DNA of 55,161 nt from Nitrospirota bacterium (GCA_021828805.1 JAJZCZ010000002.1:1-55161), one strand, 5' to 3'; positions 36,853 through 47,656 are shown, counted from the stretch's first letter. Program-made: numbers and translations. Notes: generated by a model from the letters alone, not told the origin.

Positions 36853-37551
36853 ATGACGAAGATCGATGGCCCCGGGATCTCCGTCCATCTCGAGGCCGTC
36901 ACCAAGATCTATTCCGTGTCCGGAGAAGAGCTTCCCGCCCTGAGAGGGGTCTCCCTCTCGATCGGCGGGGGCGAATCCGTGGCCATTGTCGGCAGCTCCG
37001 GTTCCGGCAAGTCCACCCTTCTCCATCTCATGGGTCTTCTCGACCGTCCAACCTCGGGCTCTCTCTCCTTTGGCGACCGGCGGGTCGACACCCTGTCTGC
37101 AACGGATCGCGCCGTCCTCCGCAATCGCTCTATCGGCTTCATCTTCCAGAACTTCCAGCTGATCCCCCGCACCTCGGCTCTCGAAAATGTGGAGATGCCT
37201 CTCCTCTACCGGGGACTTCCCGCCCGGGAGCGCCGGGAACATGCCAGGGATCTTCTGGCATCGGTCGGAATGGGCGACCGGGAGCGCCATACCTCCTCCC
37301 AACTTTCGGGAGGCCAACAGCAGCGGGTCGCCATCGCTCGTGCCATTGCAGGATCTCCAGGCCTTTTGCTGGCCGACGAACCCACCGGTAATCTCGACAG
37401 CCGCTCGGCCTCCACCATCCTGGACCTTCTTCTCTCCCTCCGGGACCGCTTCAAGACCACCCTTGTCCTCGTTACCCACGACATGGAAGTGGCACGGCAT
37501 CTGAGCCGGACGATCCGCGTCAGGGACGGCCAGCTTGAGGCCTCCTCATGA
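36853..37551 (+). CDS. ABC transporter ATP-binding protein (MacB/LolD-type)
   Basis: [55 protein letters not shown]. Confidence 0.94.
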   Translation: MTKIDGPGISVHLEAVTKIYSVSGEELPALRGVSLSIGGGESVAIVGSSGSGKSTLLHLMGLLDRPTSGSLSFGDRRVDTLSATDRAVLRNRSIGFIFQNFQLIPRTSALENVEMPLLYRGLPARERREHARDLLASVGMGDRERHTSSQLSGGQQQRVAIARAIAGSPGLLLADEPTGNLDSRSASTILDLLLSLRDRFKTTLVLVTHDMEVARHLSRTIRVRDGQLEASS

Positions 37552-38756
37552 CCCTTATTCTCCTGGGGATCCGCTCCCTGCTCAAGAACCCCTATCGCTC
37601 GATTCTTACATCACTGGGCATCCTGATCGGCGTCCTCTCTGTCGTGGTTCTCACCGGGATCGCTTCTGGAGCCAAAGCTCTGGTTCTGCAAAGCATCCAG
37701 AACCTCGGCCCCAACCTCCTCGTGGTCATCCCCGGAAGCGTCACCGACTCAGGCGCCCAGGTTGGAGGCGGCACCGACACAACCCTGACCGCGGAAGATG
37801 CCCAGGCGATCCGCTCCCAATGTCCCGACATCTGGAACGCCTCCGGGGCCCTTCGCACGGCCGCCCAGGTCCAGAGCCCCCATGCCAACTGGTCAACGGT
37901 GATCCTGGGGGCGGAGCCCAGCTACCTCCCTGTGCGGGACTGGCGGCTGGCCCGCGGGGGATTTTTCGGGGACCAGGAGGAGCGGGGAATGGCGCGGGTT
38001 GCCGTCCTCGGGCGAATCGTGGCCTCGCGCCTCTTCGGACTCTCCGACCCCATCGGGAAATTTGTCCAGATCAACCATGCCCCCTTCCGGGTCATCGGGA
38101 TCCTCTCCTCCAAGGGACAATCCCCCATGGGCATGAACCAGGATGATATGGTGGTCGTCCCCCTGTCGACCCTCCAGAGCCAGATCATGGGCGTGACCTA
38201 TGTCGGCGTGATTCTTGCCGCCGCGACCTCGCCTGACCGCATTGGAGCCGCCCGGCGCGAGATCAACGGCATCCTCAGGCTCCGACACCACATTCCCTCC
38301 GGCGGACGTCCCGACTTCGAGATCCAGGCTATGAGCGACATCGCCAAGACGGCCGGGCGGCTCTCCCTCATCCTGACCGTCCTTTTGGCGCTGATCGCTT
38401 CAATCTCCCTTATTGTGGGCGGGGTGGGCATCCTCAACATCATGCTGGTTTCCGTCCGGGAGCGAACCCGGGAAATCGGGATCCGGATGGCAATCGGAGC
38501 CCGTCCCCGGGATATCCTGGTCCAGTTTCTTTCGGAGGCCGCCGCCCTCTCCTTCTTTGGAGCCGTGGCGGGGGGAGCGGGAGGAGTGCTCTCCCTTCTC
38601 GGGATCCACCTGGCCGTCGGCTGGCCCACCCCTCTTCCCTGGATTGGACTGGGTCTTACCGTGGCGGGAGCCACCCTCCTGGGGATCCTGTTTGGTCTCT
38701 ACCCGGCGTGGCGAGCCTCCCGCCTCGACCCCATGGAGGCACTGAGATACGAATGA
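37548..38756 (+). CDS. ABC transporter permease (MacB-type FtsX)
   Basis: N-terminal TM, MacB periplasmic core-like region, C-terminal [42 protein letters not shown] and [18 protein letters not shown]. Confidence 0.93.
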   Translation: MTLILLGIRSLLKNPYRSILTSLGILIGVLSVVVLTGIASGAKALVLQSIQNLGPNLLVVIPGSVTDSGAQVGGGTDTTLTAEDAQAIRSQCPDIWNASGALRTAAQVQSPHANWSTVILGAEPSYLPVRDWRLARGGFFGDQEERGMARVAVLGRIVASRLFGLSDPIGKFVQINHAPFRVIGILSSKGQSPMGMNQDDMVVVPLSTLQSQIMGVTYVGVILAAATSPDRIGAARREINGILRLRHHIPSGGRPDFEIQAMSDIAKTAGRLSLILTVLLALIASISLIVGGVGILNIMLVSVRERTREIGIRMAIGARPRDILVQFLSEAAALSFFGAVAGGAGGVLSLLGIHLAVGWPTPLPWIGLGLTVAGATLLGILFGLYPAWRASRLDPMEALRYE

Positions 38757-38847
38757 CTCCGACTCCCGGGCCTCAATCCCGCTATACTAGAGACTACGCA
38801 TCGCCTCCGAGACCTCCGTCTTGTGGCTCATCGTTCTGGAGACCCCG

Positions 38848-39987
38848 ATGAAATCCGTCCTGAAGAAACCTCTCGTCTTTATCCCCCTCCTTCTCCTTGC
38901 CGGGGGAGCCCTGTTTCTTCTCATGCACCATCGCCACCCGAAGACGCCCCCCTTTGTCACCCGGCCGCTCGTCCGGGGCATCCTTAAAAAAGCGGTTACC
39001 GCCACCGGTCGCCTCAAGGCCCTGAAAACCGTCCATGTGGGCGCCCAGGTCAGCGGCATCATCATGAAGATCAATGTCGATTTCAACTCCCATGTCACCA
39101 GAGGGGAAGTCCTCGCCCAGATCGACCCGGCCATCTACCAGGCCCAGGTGGCTCAGGCCGAATCCAATCTCTCCAAGATCTCCACCAAGATCTCCCTTGA
39201 CAGAATCCAGCTCGCTCGCGACCGGGATCTGCTCGGCCACCATATCATCGCCCGCAGCACCTACGACTCCGACAAAGCCCAGCTCATGATGGACAAGGCC
39301 TCCGAACGCCAGCTCCAGGCGGCACTTAATCTGGCCCACACAGATCTCTCCTATACAACAATCCGCTCCCCCATCGACGGGGTGGTCATCTCCCGCAAGG
39401 TCCAGATCGGACAGACCGTGACCTCGGCCTTCAAAACCCCCCGCCTCTTCACCATCGCCCATGATCTTCGCATGATGCGGCTCGATACCCGGGTGTCGGA
39501 GGCGGACATCGGAGCGATTACTCCCGGCCAGGCGGTCTCCTTTCGCGTCCCGGCCTATCCCGACCGTCTTTTTTCCGGATCGGTCACCGTTGTCCGGGAC
39601 CATCCCCGCACGGTCTCCCACGTGGTGACCTATGACGTTCTCTCCACCGTCCCCAACCCCGATATCGCCCTCAAACCCGGCATGACCGCCACTGTTACAA
39701 TCCATACAGGGGAGATCCCCGAGGCGCTGATCGTTCCCAATGGGGCCCTCGTCTATCGGCCTCCCGCCCGCTACATTAAAGACCGGACGATCCTGCGGGC
39801 CAAGAATGTCACCTATCTTTTTCTCCTGAAGCGGTCCGGTAAATCCTGGTCGGTCTCCGCCGTTCCGGTGACCGTCGGGGCCACCGACGGCATCCACTCC
39901 CAGGTAAGTGGTCCTGTCACACCCGGGGCGGAGGTCATCGTTCGGGACCGTCGGACAAAACGGCATAACGGAGGGCTGGTTCCCTAG
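38848..39987 (+). CDS. Periplasmic adaptor (MacA/HlyD-type membrane fusion protein)
   Basis: N-terminal TM anchor, VTATGRLKALKTVHVGAQVSGIIMKINVDFNSHVTRGEVLAQIDP, coiled coil, TTIRSPIDGVVISRKVQIGQTV. Confidence 0.92.
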   Translation: MKSVLKKPLVFIPLLLLAGGALFLLMHHRHPKTPPFVTRPLVRGILKKAVTATGRLKALKTVHVGAQVSGIIMKINVDFNSHVTRGEVLAQIDPAIYQAQVAQAESNLSKISTKISLDRIQLARDRDLLGHHIIARSTYDSDKAQLMMDKASERQLQAALNLAHTDLSYTTIRSPIDGVVISRKVQIGQTVTSAFKTPRLFTIAHDLRMMRLDTRVSEADIGAITPGQAVSFRVPAYPDRLFSGSVTVVRDHPRTVSHVVTYDVLSTVPNPDIALKPGMTATVTIHTGEIPEALIVPNGALVYRPPARYIKDRTILRAKNVTYLFLLKRSGKSWSVSAVPVTVGATDGIHSQVSGPVTPGAEVIVRDRRTKRHNGGLVP

Positions 39988-40106
39988 GAGGCAGAACTTG
40001 ACGGACAAGGGTTTTCGCAAACGAAGGAGTCCTGATTATTGAAGGCTTACAGCGGATTGTCAGACAGGAGGGCGATTTTGTACGGAAAGAGTGCGAAGGG
40101 AAAGGC

Positions 40107-40681
40107 TCAGGACGGAGCGATGTGAGAGCGGAAGGCCAGGATCTCTCGCTGACGAAGAATAAGGTACTGGAGCAGGTTTTCGTGCATCTCCCCCTCAAGG
40201 CCCTTCCAGAGAACCGTGACAAGGTTCCCGCCAGACGGCTGAGGCTGGCAGGAGGCGACAGTAACAGGGCAGTCGATCTCAAAGACCGGAAGCGTGGGGA
40301 GCTCGACCAGAAGCCGCCCGGAGGTACCGGGAGCGGGAGCGGTCCGCGAGGAAAAGGTCGCGGCGGCCTCGGAGAGCCTCACCGGAACAACCTCGGGAAG
40401 AAGGAGAGGCTCCCCCCGGGACAGTCGGCCCAGACTGTCAAGGATGCGCCCCAGACGCATATCGAGCGACTGAAAGAGGCCTACCCAGGGCACTTCAGAC
40501 TCAGGCAGGGTGGCGGCACGGGGAAAGGCAATCAGGGGACGGCGGCGAAAAGCCGGCGGAGCAAGGGGAAGAGATGCTCCCCCGGTATCGTCAGAAAGAT
40601 ACAGCAGGGGGAGCCGATCCTCCACATTCAGGGAAGGATGGGAAGAAGAATTTCCGGAAGAGTGAGAGGAGTCCTCAGGCA
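40107..40681 (-). CDS. Putative PilZ-like domain protein
   Basis: FQSLDMRLGRILDSLGRLSRG...VVPVRLSEAAATFSSRTAPAPGTSGRLLVELPTLPVFEIDCPVTVAS...; start uncertain (TTG near the stop of the upstream 76 aa ORF). The exact start is approximate. Confidence 0.5.
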
Positions 40682-40884
40682 AAAAAATCAACCCGGTGAC
40701 GGGGGGTGGCCCGGGAGGACTCTTCCTTCTGAGCCTCCTGTTCCCGGGTGCGAGCGCGTTCCTCATCCTGGCGGGAGCTCTCCTCGCGCTTCTGGACCGC
40801 AGATCGCTCCTCGACACGGGAGCGTGGTTCAACCCGCCCCACCGGCTGATCGAGGTTGGTCACGTTGTTCACCCCAAAGGCCAT
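40675..40884 (-). CDS. Small Arg/Glu/Ser-rich protein in flagellar cluster
   Basis: MAFGVNNVTNLDQPVGRVEPRSRVEERSAVQKREESSRQDEERARTREQEAQKEESSRATPRHRVDFFA; overlaps downstream PilZ-like start. Confidence 0.5.
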   Translation of the reverse strand: MAFGVNNVTNLDQPVGRVEPRSRVEERSAVQKREESSRQDEERARTREQEAQKEESSRATPRHRVDFFA

Positions 40885-40960
40885 TGAACCCTCTCTCAAA
40901 AACACAGGTCAGACATACATCGCAGCCGGTAACGCTGCCCCGGGGATAGCGCCTCCAGGG

Positions 40961-41551
40961 TCAGGCCGTCTGGTTGAGCTTCATTCCCTGAAACATCATA
41001 TAGGCTTCCCGGGCGGCATTACGGCTTTCTTCGTAGGCACCAACGCGGAGTCCCGCACTTCCGATGCCGCTCGCAACAGGAGGAGCCGGCGCAGGAAGCT
41101 GCGCACTTTGCCAGTGGTTCCCGACCTTCTTCGTCCCATCGCCCTGGTCGGTCTCATGAACCACCACATCGGTCACGATGCTTCTTCCCATCGGCTGGGA
41201 GTAGACGGAGACCTCCGCCGGGGCGGAGCCCACGGCATCGATACCGGCGAGCACCCGGGAGACGACTCCCGAGTCGGAAGTTGTCTCCGTGGTCAGGCGG
41301 GGCCCCCGCCCCTCCCCGGGTTGGGGCGGAAGGCCGGTGATGCCGGACATAACAGAGAGTTGAGGACGGGACCGTTTTTCCTCGGTGAGAACAGGCACCT
41401 GCAGAAGGGAGGCGGCAGAGGTCCCGGAAACCCCGGAGACCGCTGGCCGCAAGGACGCAACCGTGGCAGAGGCAGACAGGGGACCATAAGAACTTTCCCC
41501 TCCGGCCTGACCTGCCAGGATCTCAGAACTCCTTAGCGGTGCGATACTCAT
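40961..41551 (-). CDS. Hypothetical protein, 196 aa, probable flagellum-associated
   Basis: ORF with RBS-like GGAGGATCC and own promoter; C-terminus REAYMMFQGMKLNQTA; no recognised domain. Confidence 0.6.
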   Translation of the reverse strand: MSIAPLRSSEILAGQAGGESSYGPLSASATVASLRPAVSGVSGTSAASLLQVPVLTEEKRSRPQLSVMSGITGLPPQPGEGRGPRLTTETTSDSGVVSRVLAGIDAVGSAPAEVSVYSQPMGRSIVTDVVVHETDQGDGTKKVGNHWQSAQLPAPAPPVASGIGSAGLRVGAYEESRNAAREAYMMFQGMKLNQTA

Positions 41552-41606
41552 CAGGATCCTCCTGATATCACGGACTCACGTCGCACGTCCCCATTAACTC
41601 ACCTTT

Positions 41607-41634
41607 ATTCTAGCACGAATATGCCCTCCGTCAA
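41607..41634 (-). promoter_or_regulatory. Sigma70-type promoter
   Basis: Minus strand TTGACG-N16-TAGAAT upstream of the 196 aa gene. Confidence 0.55.
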
Positions 41635-41690
41635 GTCTGACGAAAACAAAAAAATTGAGTGTCGTCATTCACATCCGAAAAAGTCCGCCC

Positions 41691-42371
41691 CTAGGCCACG
41701 ACCCGGCTTTCCTCCCGAAGGGCTTCGGCCTGGCGGGTCAATGCCTCCGACGCCTTTCCCCGGCCCCGCTGGAGAATCGGCAGGATCTCGTACTCGACAA
41801 GGTCGGCCAGAAGAATCCAGTCCTGGCTTTCCTGGGCTCCGAGCATTCCGGACAGGATCGAATCAATGCGATCGCTCTCCTCGATAAATGAAAGCCGGAA
41901 GCTGTCGTGACCGGCCTGGCGCTCAATACGTCCCACCTCTTCAACGAGAACCTGGGTGGCCACGATTCCTTCAAGTCCCTGCATATAGACCCCACCAGTT
42001 TCGCCATTTTTCTCGGGCGCGCCGAAGACGGCTCCCAGCGTCCCCCTGCGCAGGTTGGCTCCGATCTCTCCAAAGACCACCTGGAGGCTGTCTATATGAT
42101 TCACAAGATCAGACAGGACTTCCTCGAGAAGCAGCGACAGCGCCTCCGTCTCGATCGCCAGAATAAAGTCTTCCCTCTGGCAGTCGGCGACCTGGGTCCG
42201 GCTGGCAGGAGCGCCGTTGAGCGTCACCCCGACAATCGTCCGATCCTTGGGTATCGCTCCAATGATCCGGTCCAGCACATCCGCAAGGGTCTCCCCCTCG
42301 CTTCTGGTCCAGCTCACCGCTGTCTTGTCCACCAGAATCTGTCCGTTTTTTCCCTGGGTCATCTCACTCAT
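41691..42371 (-). CDS. Hypothetical alpha-helical protein, 226 aa
   Basis: Long ORF between glycosylation genes and 196 aa gene; no recognised motif. Confidence 0.65.
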   Translation of the reverse strand: MSEMTQGKNGQILVDKTAVSWTRSEGETLADVLDRIIGAIPKDRTIVGVTLNGAPASRTQVADCQREDFILAIETEALSLLLEEVLSDLVNHIDSLQVVFGEIGANLRRGTLGAVFGAPEKNGETGGVYMQGLEGIVATQVLVEEVGRIERQAGHDSFRLSFIEESDRIDSILSGMLGAQESQDWILLADLVEYEILPILQRGRGKASEALTRQAEALREESRVVA

Positions 42372-42415
42372 CGCTCACTCCTTCGTTGTCGGCACAATGC
42401 CGGTATTATTCTTAC

Positions 42416-44266
42416 CTAGGTCTGCGTTGACACCTTGCGGAACCCTTTTGAACTGAATTCCCGATCCTTCTCCCCAAACTCCGGGAGATTCCCTGCAAAC
42501 CATCGGTCGGCGAGGCGGATAAGACGATCGATTCGCAGGATTCCCTGGCGATAGACCTTTCCGATCGATTCGACCATTTCCAGAAGGCGAAGGGGATCAT
42601 CGATGGCCACCGCCTCCTTTTCGATCCCGAAGAGGGTCGTGACCGGACCCAGTGCAGGAGAGACCCATCCCTTCTCCCGGATCTTCCGGTCAAGATCCTC
42701 CAGGGATCCGGCCGTCCGGGAGAGATCCTCCTTGTCCGATTCTCCGAGCTCTCCTTCCGCGAGCGCCTGGGAGATTGAAAAGCACAGACTCTCTCCCTCC
42801 CTGAACATTCCTCCAAGCTCCAGCGCCTGTCTTCGGATTTCCTCCCAGGACGACCGGGGAAATCCGGAGGACTCGAAATCCTCGAGAAAAATACGCCGCT
42901 GACTCTCCCAGTCGACAAGCGCTCCGGACTCCATCGCCCAGATCTGCCGGTAGAGACCGCGAAAGAGATCTTCGGTTTCCATCGGGTAGCGGGTGAGCGG
43001 CCGATAGAGGAGGCTCCCGCGCCCGTCGAACTCCGAGCGGGCCACAAGAATCTGGGAACCGGGAGGATTGTCTGACAAAAACGTGAAGATCGCCTCTTTC
43101 TGATTCTCTCTTTCCGTTTCTCCGTCTTTTGCATTTCTCCCCGCGTCTGACAGGCTCCGGCCTCCCAGAACAACGACGAGTTGCGCCACCCACTCCGGAT
43201 CGATTTCCTCCCGGCAGACGGGGTTGAGGCAGACAGCATCAAGGCCGCAGGGGGCACACGCTCTCCGGCTCTGGAGGACCACGTGTCCCTCTCCGTAGGG
43301 CGCTGTCTCATGGTAGTAAAGGTTGGCGAAGGAGAGTGCGACGACCGGTGTCCCCATCGCTGCGGCCACATGCATCGCCCCGGTGTCATTTGAGACGAGG
43401 CGAGCGACACGGCGGAGGACCCCCGCGAGGGTCGCCACACTCGTTTTTCCGGTGAGATTGAGGATGCGGCCGGCCGACCAGCGGTCTTCAAGAGCGGCCA
43501 CGATCCGGCGATTTCTCGCGACCTCTTCGTCCCCGGCTCCGATCAGGACGACCCCCCACTCAGGGGCCCTGGAAAGGATATGGGCGATCATCCGGACGAA
43601 GGCATGCTCCGGCCAGCGTTTGATCTCAACCGACGCTCCCGTCTGAACGGCAATCCATGTCCGGTCCCCCGGCAACAGACCCGAATCCTCCGCCCCCATT
43701 TTATCGGCAAGGACCAGCCCCCGGGGAGGCGGAACCTGTCCAACCCGAAGAAAGAGATCAACGAGGTTGGTGTCATTGTAGAGCCGGTTCTGGACCATCT
43801 GTCCGAAGTAGGCAATGGCCGGATCGAGAAAAGCCCGGAAGCCGTCCCGGGTCAGGGTCACGCCCCGGACCTCGCGGGCCCGGACAAGGTAGCCCAGTAC
43901 CGCACCGATCCGGTTCGGAGTCAGATTGATCAAAAGATCCACCGGAACCGCGCTCCAGTCAGCCGTCATCGTCTTGATGCGCACGATCTTCTCCCGGAAG
44001 GAGACGGCATCGTCATAGATCATGGTGCGAAGGGCCACGGCATCGACAAGGTAGAGGTCGTCGAAGAGGGCCAGACCAATCGCCGTCTCGCCAAATTCAC
44101 GATAGGCCACCAGAGAAATACGGCACCCCTTGTGACTCTCCCGAAGGGAGGCGACCATGGGGGCCATCTGGAAAAGATCTCCCATGCGCGTCATGGCCAC
44201 GACCAGGATCCTCTTGCCCTCTCCTGATGCCTTCTTGAGAGACGGACGCTCTTCCATGACGATCAT
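42416..44266 (-). CDS. GT9 (heptosyltransferase-like) glycosyltransferase with helical C-terminal extension
   Basis: ILVVAMTRMGDLFQMAPMVASLR, VLIGAGDEEVARN, LVSNDTGAMHVAAAMGTPVVALSF, CAPC...C...C motif. Confidence 0.88.
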   Translation of the reverse strand: MIVMEERPSLKKASGEGKRILVVAMTRMGDLFQMAPMVASLRESHKGCRISLVAYREFGETAIGLALFDDLYLVDAVALRTMIYDDAVSFREKIVRIKTMTADWSAVPVDLLINLTPNRIGAVLGYLVRAREVRGVTLTRDGFRAFLDPAIAYFGQMVQNRLYNDTNLVDLFLRVGQVPPPRGLVLADKMGAEDSGLLPGDRTWIAVQTGASVEIKRWPEHAFVRMIAHILSRAPEWGVVLIGAGDEEVARNRRIVAALEDRWSAGRILNLTGKTSVATLAGVLRRVARLVSNDTGAMHVAAAMGTPVVALSFANLYYHETAPYGEGHVVLQSRRACAPCGLDAVCLNPVCREEIDPEWVAQLVVVLGGRSLSDAGRNAKDGETERENQKEAIFTFLSDNPPGSQILVARSEFDGRGSLLYRPLTRYPMETEDLFRGLYRQIWAMESGALVDWESQRRIFLEDFESSGFPRSSWEEIRRQALELGGMFREGESLCFSISQALAEGELGESDKEDLSRTAGSLEDLDRKIREKGWVSPALGPVTTLFGIEKEAVAIDDPLRLLEMVESIGKVYRQGILRIDRLIRLADRWFAGNLPEFGEKDREFSSKGFRKVSTQT

Positions 44267-46065
44267 GCCTCCACCTCCCGGGCAAACTCCCGAAGAAGGA
44301 GCACCGCGGCCTCCGTCTCTGAGAGCGGGGCCTCCTGGGGATGGATCCCCCGTTCGAGATCATCAAGGTCCACCGATCCGAAGCAGCGGAACCTGTCAAA
44401 GAATCCCGAGAGTTCGGCATCACCCTCTGAAGCCGCCACCAGCTCAGAGACACTCTGCCGGCCAGGAAAGGCTGCTCCCCGGGGACGGAATCCCCGGGCA
44501 TAGAGATGGTCGAGCCATGTCTCCATCCGCCGCGCGATCGTATGCTCCTGCATCGTCCGCGCAAGACCTGCCCGGGCGATAGCTTCCCGCTCCCGGGCAT
44601 GGGACTGGTAATGCTGCACCATCTTGCGGCAACTCTCTTCGTCATCAAAGACGGCGACCTCTTCCTCCGGCACGAGAAGCTCCGGGAGCAGGGACCGCCG
44701 GTCGACGAGCTGGAAGCCGCCGCAAGCAGCGATCTCGAAGGTCCTTGGGTTTACAAAATCCCCGTCGGGATTGACCCCCCTGTGATAAACCGACGAATGG
44801 ATGTTCAGGTTCACCCCCGAATTCCGGTAGATCTGGGCGGCCTCTTCCGGAAGGATCCGCTTGCCGGGGGAGCGCAGATAAGGGCCGAGCGGGTCGGAGA
44901 CCTCCCAGTCGGCGCCCCAGATCCCGAGCCCCAGATCCGAAAGATGTCGGAGAAAATGCTGGCGGTTGTAATATCCGGCCCCCATGAAGGCCAGAGGGGC
45001 GGAAAAGCGGACCGGATCCTCCCCCGTTGCCGGCTCCGGACGGAAAATCGTCTGATCGGCCGCAGTGGGAAGATAGAGAACATTGGAGAGCCCCCGCCCC
45101 TCGAGACGGGGGATCCACTCCTCCTTCTGGATTACGGCAAAGGAGGTCACCAGCGGGGCGATCCTCTCCCAGTAGGTGGCAATCCGGAAATCTTCGACAA
45201 ACCAGTAGGCCACGGGAATATTCATCCCGCGGAGCTTTTCCAGAAGCTCCGTCGAGAGCGGCGACTGGGCCAGCCCGATGATGAGGTCAGGCTTTTCCTG
45301 AAAGACCCGGGCCAGGATCATCTCGGCCATGAAGTTCTGGAAGAGCCCCCGAAGCTGGGCCCGGTGCATGTCGATCCGGGTCTGGGAACCGATGGCTTTC
45401 AGGGATCCGGCAAAGTCACCTGCGTCAAAGAGGGAGACCCGGTGCCCCATCCCCGCCAGGGCCCGGACCACGCCATGAGCGATCGGGTAGGAGCCTCCGG
45501 AGACGGGAGATACCACCAGGACGCGCAGAGAGTGGGCAGCGGCGCCGGCCTCATTTCCCGCAAGATTTTTGACCGACCGGTAAGCATCCGGACGAACCTT
45601 TTCAGAAGGCACATGAATAGCCACGAAAAGTCCATCGACCTGTCCCCGGAGCGCTCCCGGATCGGTCGCAAAACGGAGCCTCCCGGACCAGCGGGACCAG
45701 GGGATAAGACGGAAGGAGGCACGGAGAATATCGGGAGAGGCCTCAAAGACGATAACAGGCAGGGTTGTCCGGGCCAGCAAGGCCTCAACGTGGTAACCCA
45801 GCCCCAGACCCAGCACCAGCATGCCCCGGCTCCCCTCAGGAGTCTGGGACACAACCTCTTCGGCCCACCGGATCCCTTCCGTGACCGGATTATAGCGGCT
45901 ATGGAGGCTGGCACCCTCCCAGAGAAGGGTGGGAGATCCTTCCTTCGAGTCGAGGATCTCCCAGCTTTCCCGGCTTCGATCCGGGCGAACAAGCACCTCG
46001 CGGAGCTCGCCCTGGCCAAACACATCCAGGTTATTCCGGAAGACATTCTCATCGAACTGCCACAT
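44263..46065 (-). CDS. CgeB-like / DUF3880-type glycosyltransferase
   Basis: GLGYHVEALLA N-terminal region; IYRNSGVNLNIHSSVYHRGVNPDGDFVNPRTFEIAACGGFQLVDRR...LVPEEEVAVFDD. Confidence 0.85.
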   Translation of the reverse strand: MWQFDENVFRNNLDVFGQGELREVLVRPDRSRESWEILDSKEGSPTLLWEGASLHSRYNPVTEGIRWAEEVVSQTPEGSRGMLVLGLGLGYHVEALLARTTLPVIVFEASPDILRASFRLIPWSRWSGRLRFATDPGALRGQVDGLFVAIHVPSEKVRPDAYRSVKNLAGNEAGAAAHSLRVLVVSPVSGGSYPIAHGVVRALAGMGHRVSLFDAGDFAGSLKAIGSQTRIDMHRAQLRGLFQNFMAEMILARVFQEKPDLIIGLAQSPLSTELLEKLRGMNIPVAYWFVEDFRIATYWERIAPLVTSFAVIQKEEWIPRLEGRGLSNVLYLPTAADQTIFRPEPATGEDPVRFSAPLAFMGAGYYNRQHFLRHLSDLGLGIWGADWEVSDPLGPYLRSPGKRILPEEAAQIYRNSGVNLNIHSSVYHRGVNPDGDFVNPRTFEIAACGGFQLVDRRSLLPELLVPEEEVAVFDDEESCRKMVQHYQSHAREREAIARAGLARTMQEHTIARRMETWLDHLYARGFRPRGAAFPGRQSVSELVAASEGDAELSGFFDRFRCFGSVDLDDLERGIHPQEAPLSETEAAVLLLREFAREVEA

Positions 46066-47656
46066 GAATCTCCTCCTTTTGGGGAATCTCCCGCCCCTGT
46101 TCTCTTCCCAGCAGACGTCCCGCACTCATCGTTTCCCAGGAAAGCGCCGCTCCCGCCCGGAGAAGACCGGGAAGGTCACCCTGTCCCCCTTCCACCCGCT
46201 CAAGATGGTGCAGGAGCGGCCAAAGGGCAGGAAAGTCGGCGGCCAGACGATCCACCATCCGCTCCCGCTCTCCAGGATGCAGGGATCTTTCGCGAAGTCC
46301 CAGATAGAGCTCGACCCCCCGTTCAAGACGGACAAACCAGCGGGGATCGATCCCCGCTCCCTCCGTCCCCCCGACAAACGGGAGTTCTTTTTCTGAACCG
46401 TGTTTAGCAAGACGCATGCCTGAGAGAAAAATCTCCTGGGAGAGCGAAAGGAGAGGAACCTCCGGGTTCAGGTAGCGGACCACGAAACGGCGCAGAAGAA
46501 CTGCCAGGAGAGCCTCCTTCGATGGAGCCACCGGAGTGGCGGCCTCCTGCAATAACCCCGAGGGGGTCTCCCGGGCGACAAAAAGATGGCTGCCTGTCAG
46601 AAATCCCGACAGACGGGTTGCGATCTGGAAAGCCGGCTCGCCCCGGCGACGTCCGGCGACAATCCGGGCCAACACGTCGGGGTCGGGCTCGTTCCGGCAG
46701 GAAAGAGAAGTGCACGACGACCCCTCTCCCGCACAGGGATAGCAGTCCTCCCGGGTCACAACTGACAGGGCCCCCTCACGATAGGCTCCGGTCTCAAACG
46801 GAAGAGCGCTGGCAAAGAACAGGCCGACGGTGGGGATCCCCCGGGAAGCTGCCAGATGAAGCGTGGCTGTATCCGGCGAAAGAACAACGCCCGCCTCTGC
46901 GATCAGGGCAGAAAGCTCTCCCACCCCCGTCTGCCCCGCGGTATTGGTCACTCCTGATCCGGCCTCCCGGGCAATGGACTCCCCAAGCTCCCGGTCTTCC
47001 GGGCCTCCGGAGAGAATGACGGGAGAGCCGTCAATTTTGACAAGGGCCGAAACGAGACGGACAAGCGCCGGAGGAGCAAGCCTCCGGAAGGGGCTTCTTC
47101 CCCCCAGCACCACGACCGTTGGGCCCCTCCGTTCCCCCTCCTCCACGGAGGAAGCCGGCCTGGGCGGGATTACCCCGGGCCCCGCAAATCCCCGCCACAT
47201 GTCGGACAGATGGATCCGGTTGAGGGCCCGGACGCCCCGGGAAGAGGCTACCAGATAGGCCGGCCATCCCGACAGGGGAACAGAGCTTCCGTCCCCCCGG
47301 TCAAAGAGGTGGTCAAATCCCGAAACAGGGATCCCCAGGATCTTCGCCAGAGCGATCCCTGTTCCGTGGTGGTTTAAGACGATTGCCCGGGAAAACCCCA
47401 GCTGGCGCACCTTGCGAATAAATTCCCGCGACCCCGCGACCCGCTCATAGAACGAGTGGGGAATGGCCGGGTTTCCAAAATCGGGCCAGGAGAGGATCTC
47501 CGGCGCGACCTTCAACGCCTTCGCCCCCTCCACAACCCCTTCCCGCACAAGAAGCGTGGGAGTGTTGCCCTCATCACAGATCCGTTGAACCAGCGCTCCG
47601 CTCTGAATGAGATCCCCGAGACGGGCCTCCTGGATGATCAGAACCTTGTCCGCCAC
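46049..47656 (-). CDS. GT9 (heptosyltransferase-like) glycosyltransferase with helical C-terminal extension
   Basis: VLIIQEARLGDLIQSGALVQRI, VILSGGPEDRELGESIA, VLSPDTATLHLAASRGIPTVGLFFASALPFETGAY, CYPC...C...C motif. Confidence 0.88.
   Translation of the reverse strand: MADKVLIIQEARLGDLIQSGALVQRICDEGNTPTLLVREGVVEGAKALKVAPEILSWPDFGNPAIPHSFYERVAGSREFIRKVRQLGFSRAIVLNHHGTGIALAKILGIPVSGFDHLFDRGDGSSVPLSGWPAYLVASSRGVRALNRIHLSDMWRGFAGPGVIPPRPASSVEEGERRGPTVVVLGGRSPFRRLAPPALVRLVSALVKIDGSPVILSGGPEDRELGESIAREAGSGVTNTAGQTGVGELSALIAEAGVVLSPDTATLHLAASRGIPTVGLFFASALPFETGAYREGALSVVTREDCYPCAGEGSSCTSLSCRNEPDPDVLARIVAGRRRGEPAFQIATRLSGFLTGSHLFVARETPSGLLQEAATPVAPSKEALLAVLLRRFVVRYLNPEVPLLSLSQEIFLSGMRLAKHGSEKELPFVGGTEGAGIDPRWFVRLERGVELYLGLRERSLHPGERERMVDRLAADFPALWPLLHHLERVEGGQGDLPGLLRAGAALSWETMSAGRLLGREQGREIPQKEEIHVAVR

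Noticed and set aside
38794-40020. 408 aa minus-strand ORF opposite the MacA-like adaptor
   Set aside because: Shadow frame of a convincing membrane fusion protein; no domain recognisable.
44506-46407. 633 aa plus-strand ORF opposite glycosyltransferase genes
   Set aside because: Large antisense ORF, but low-complexity Gly/Pro/Arg/Asp composition and no domain; opposite strand has clear CgeB-like motifs.
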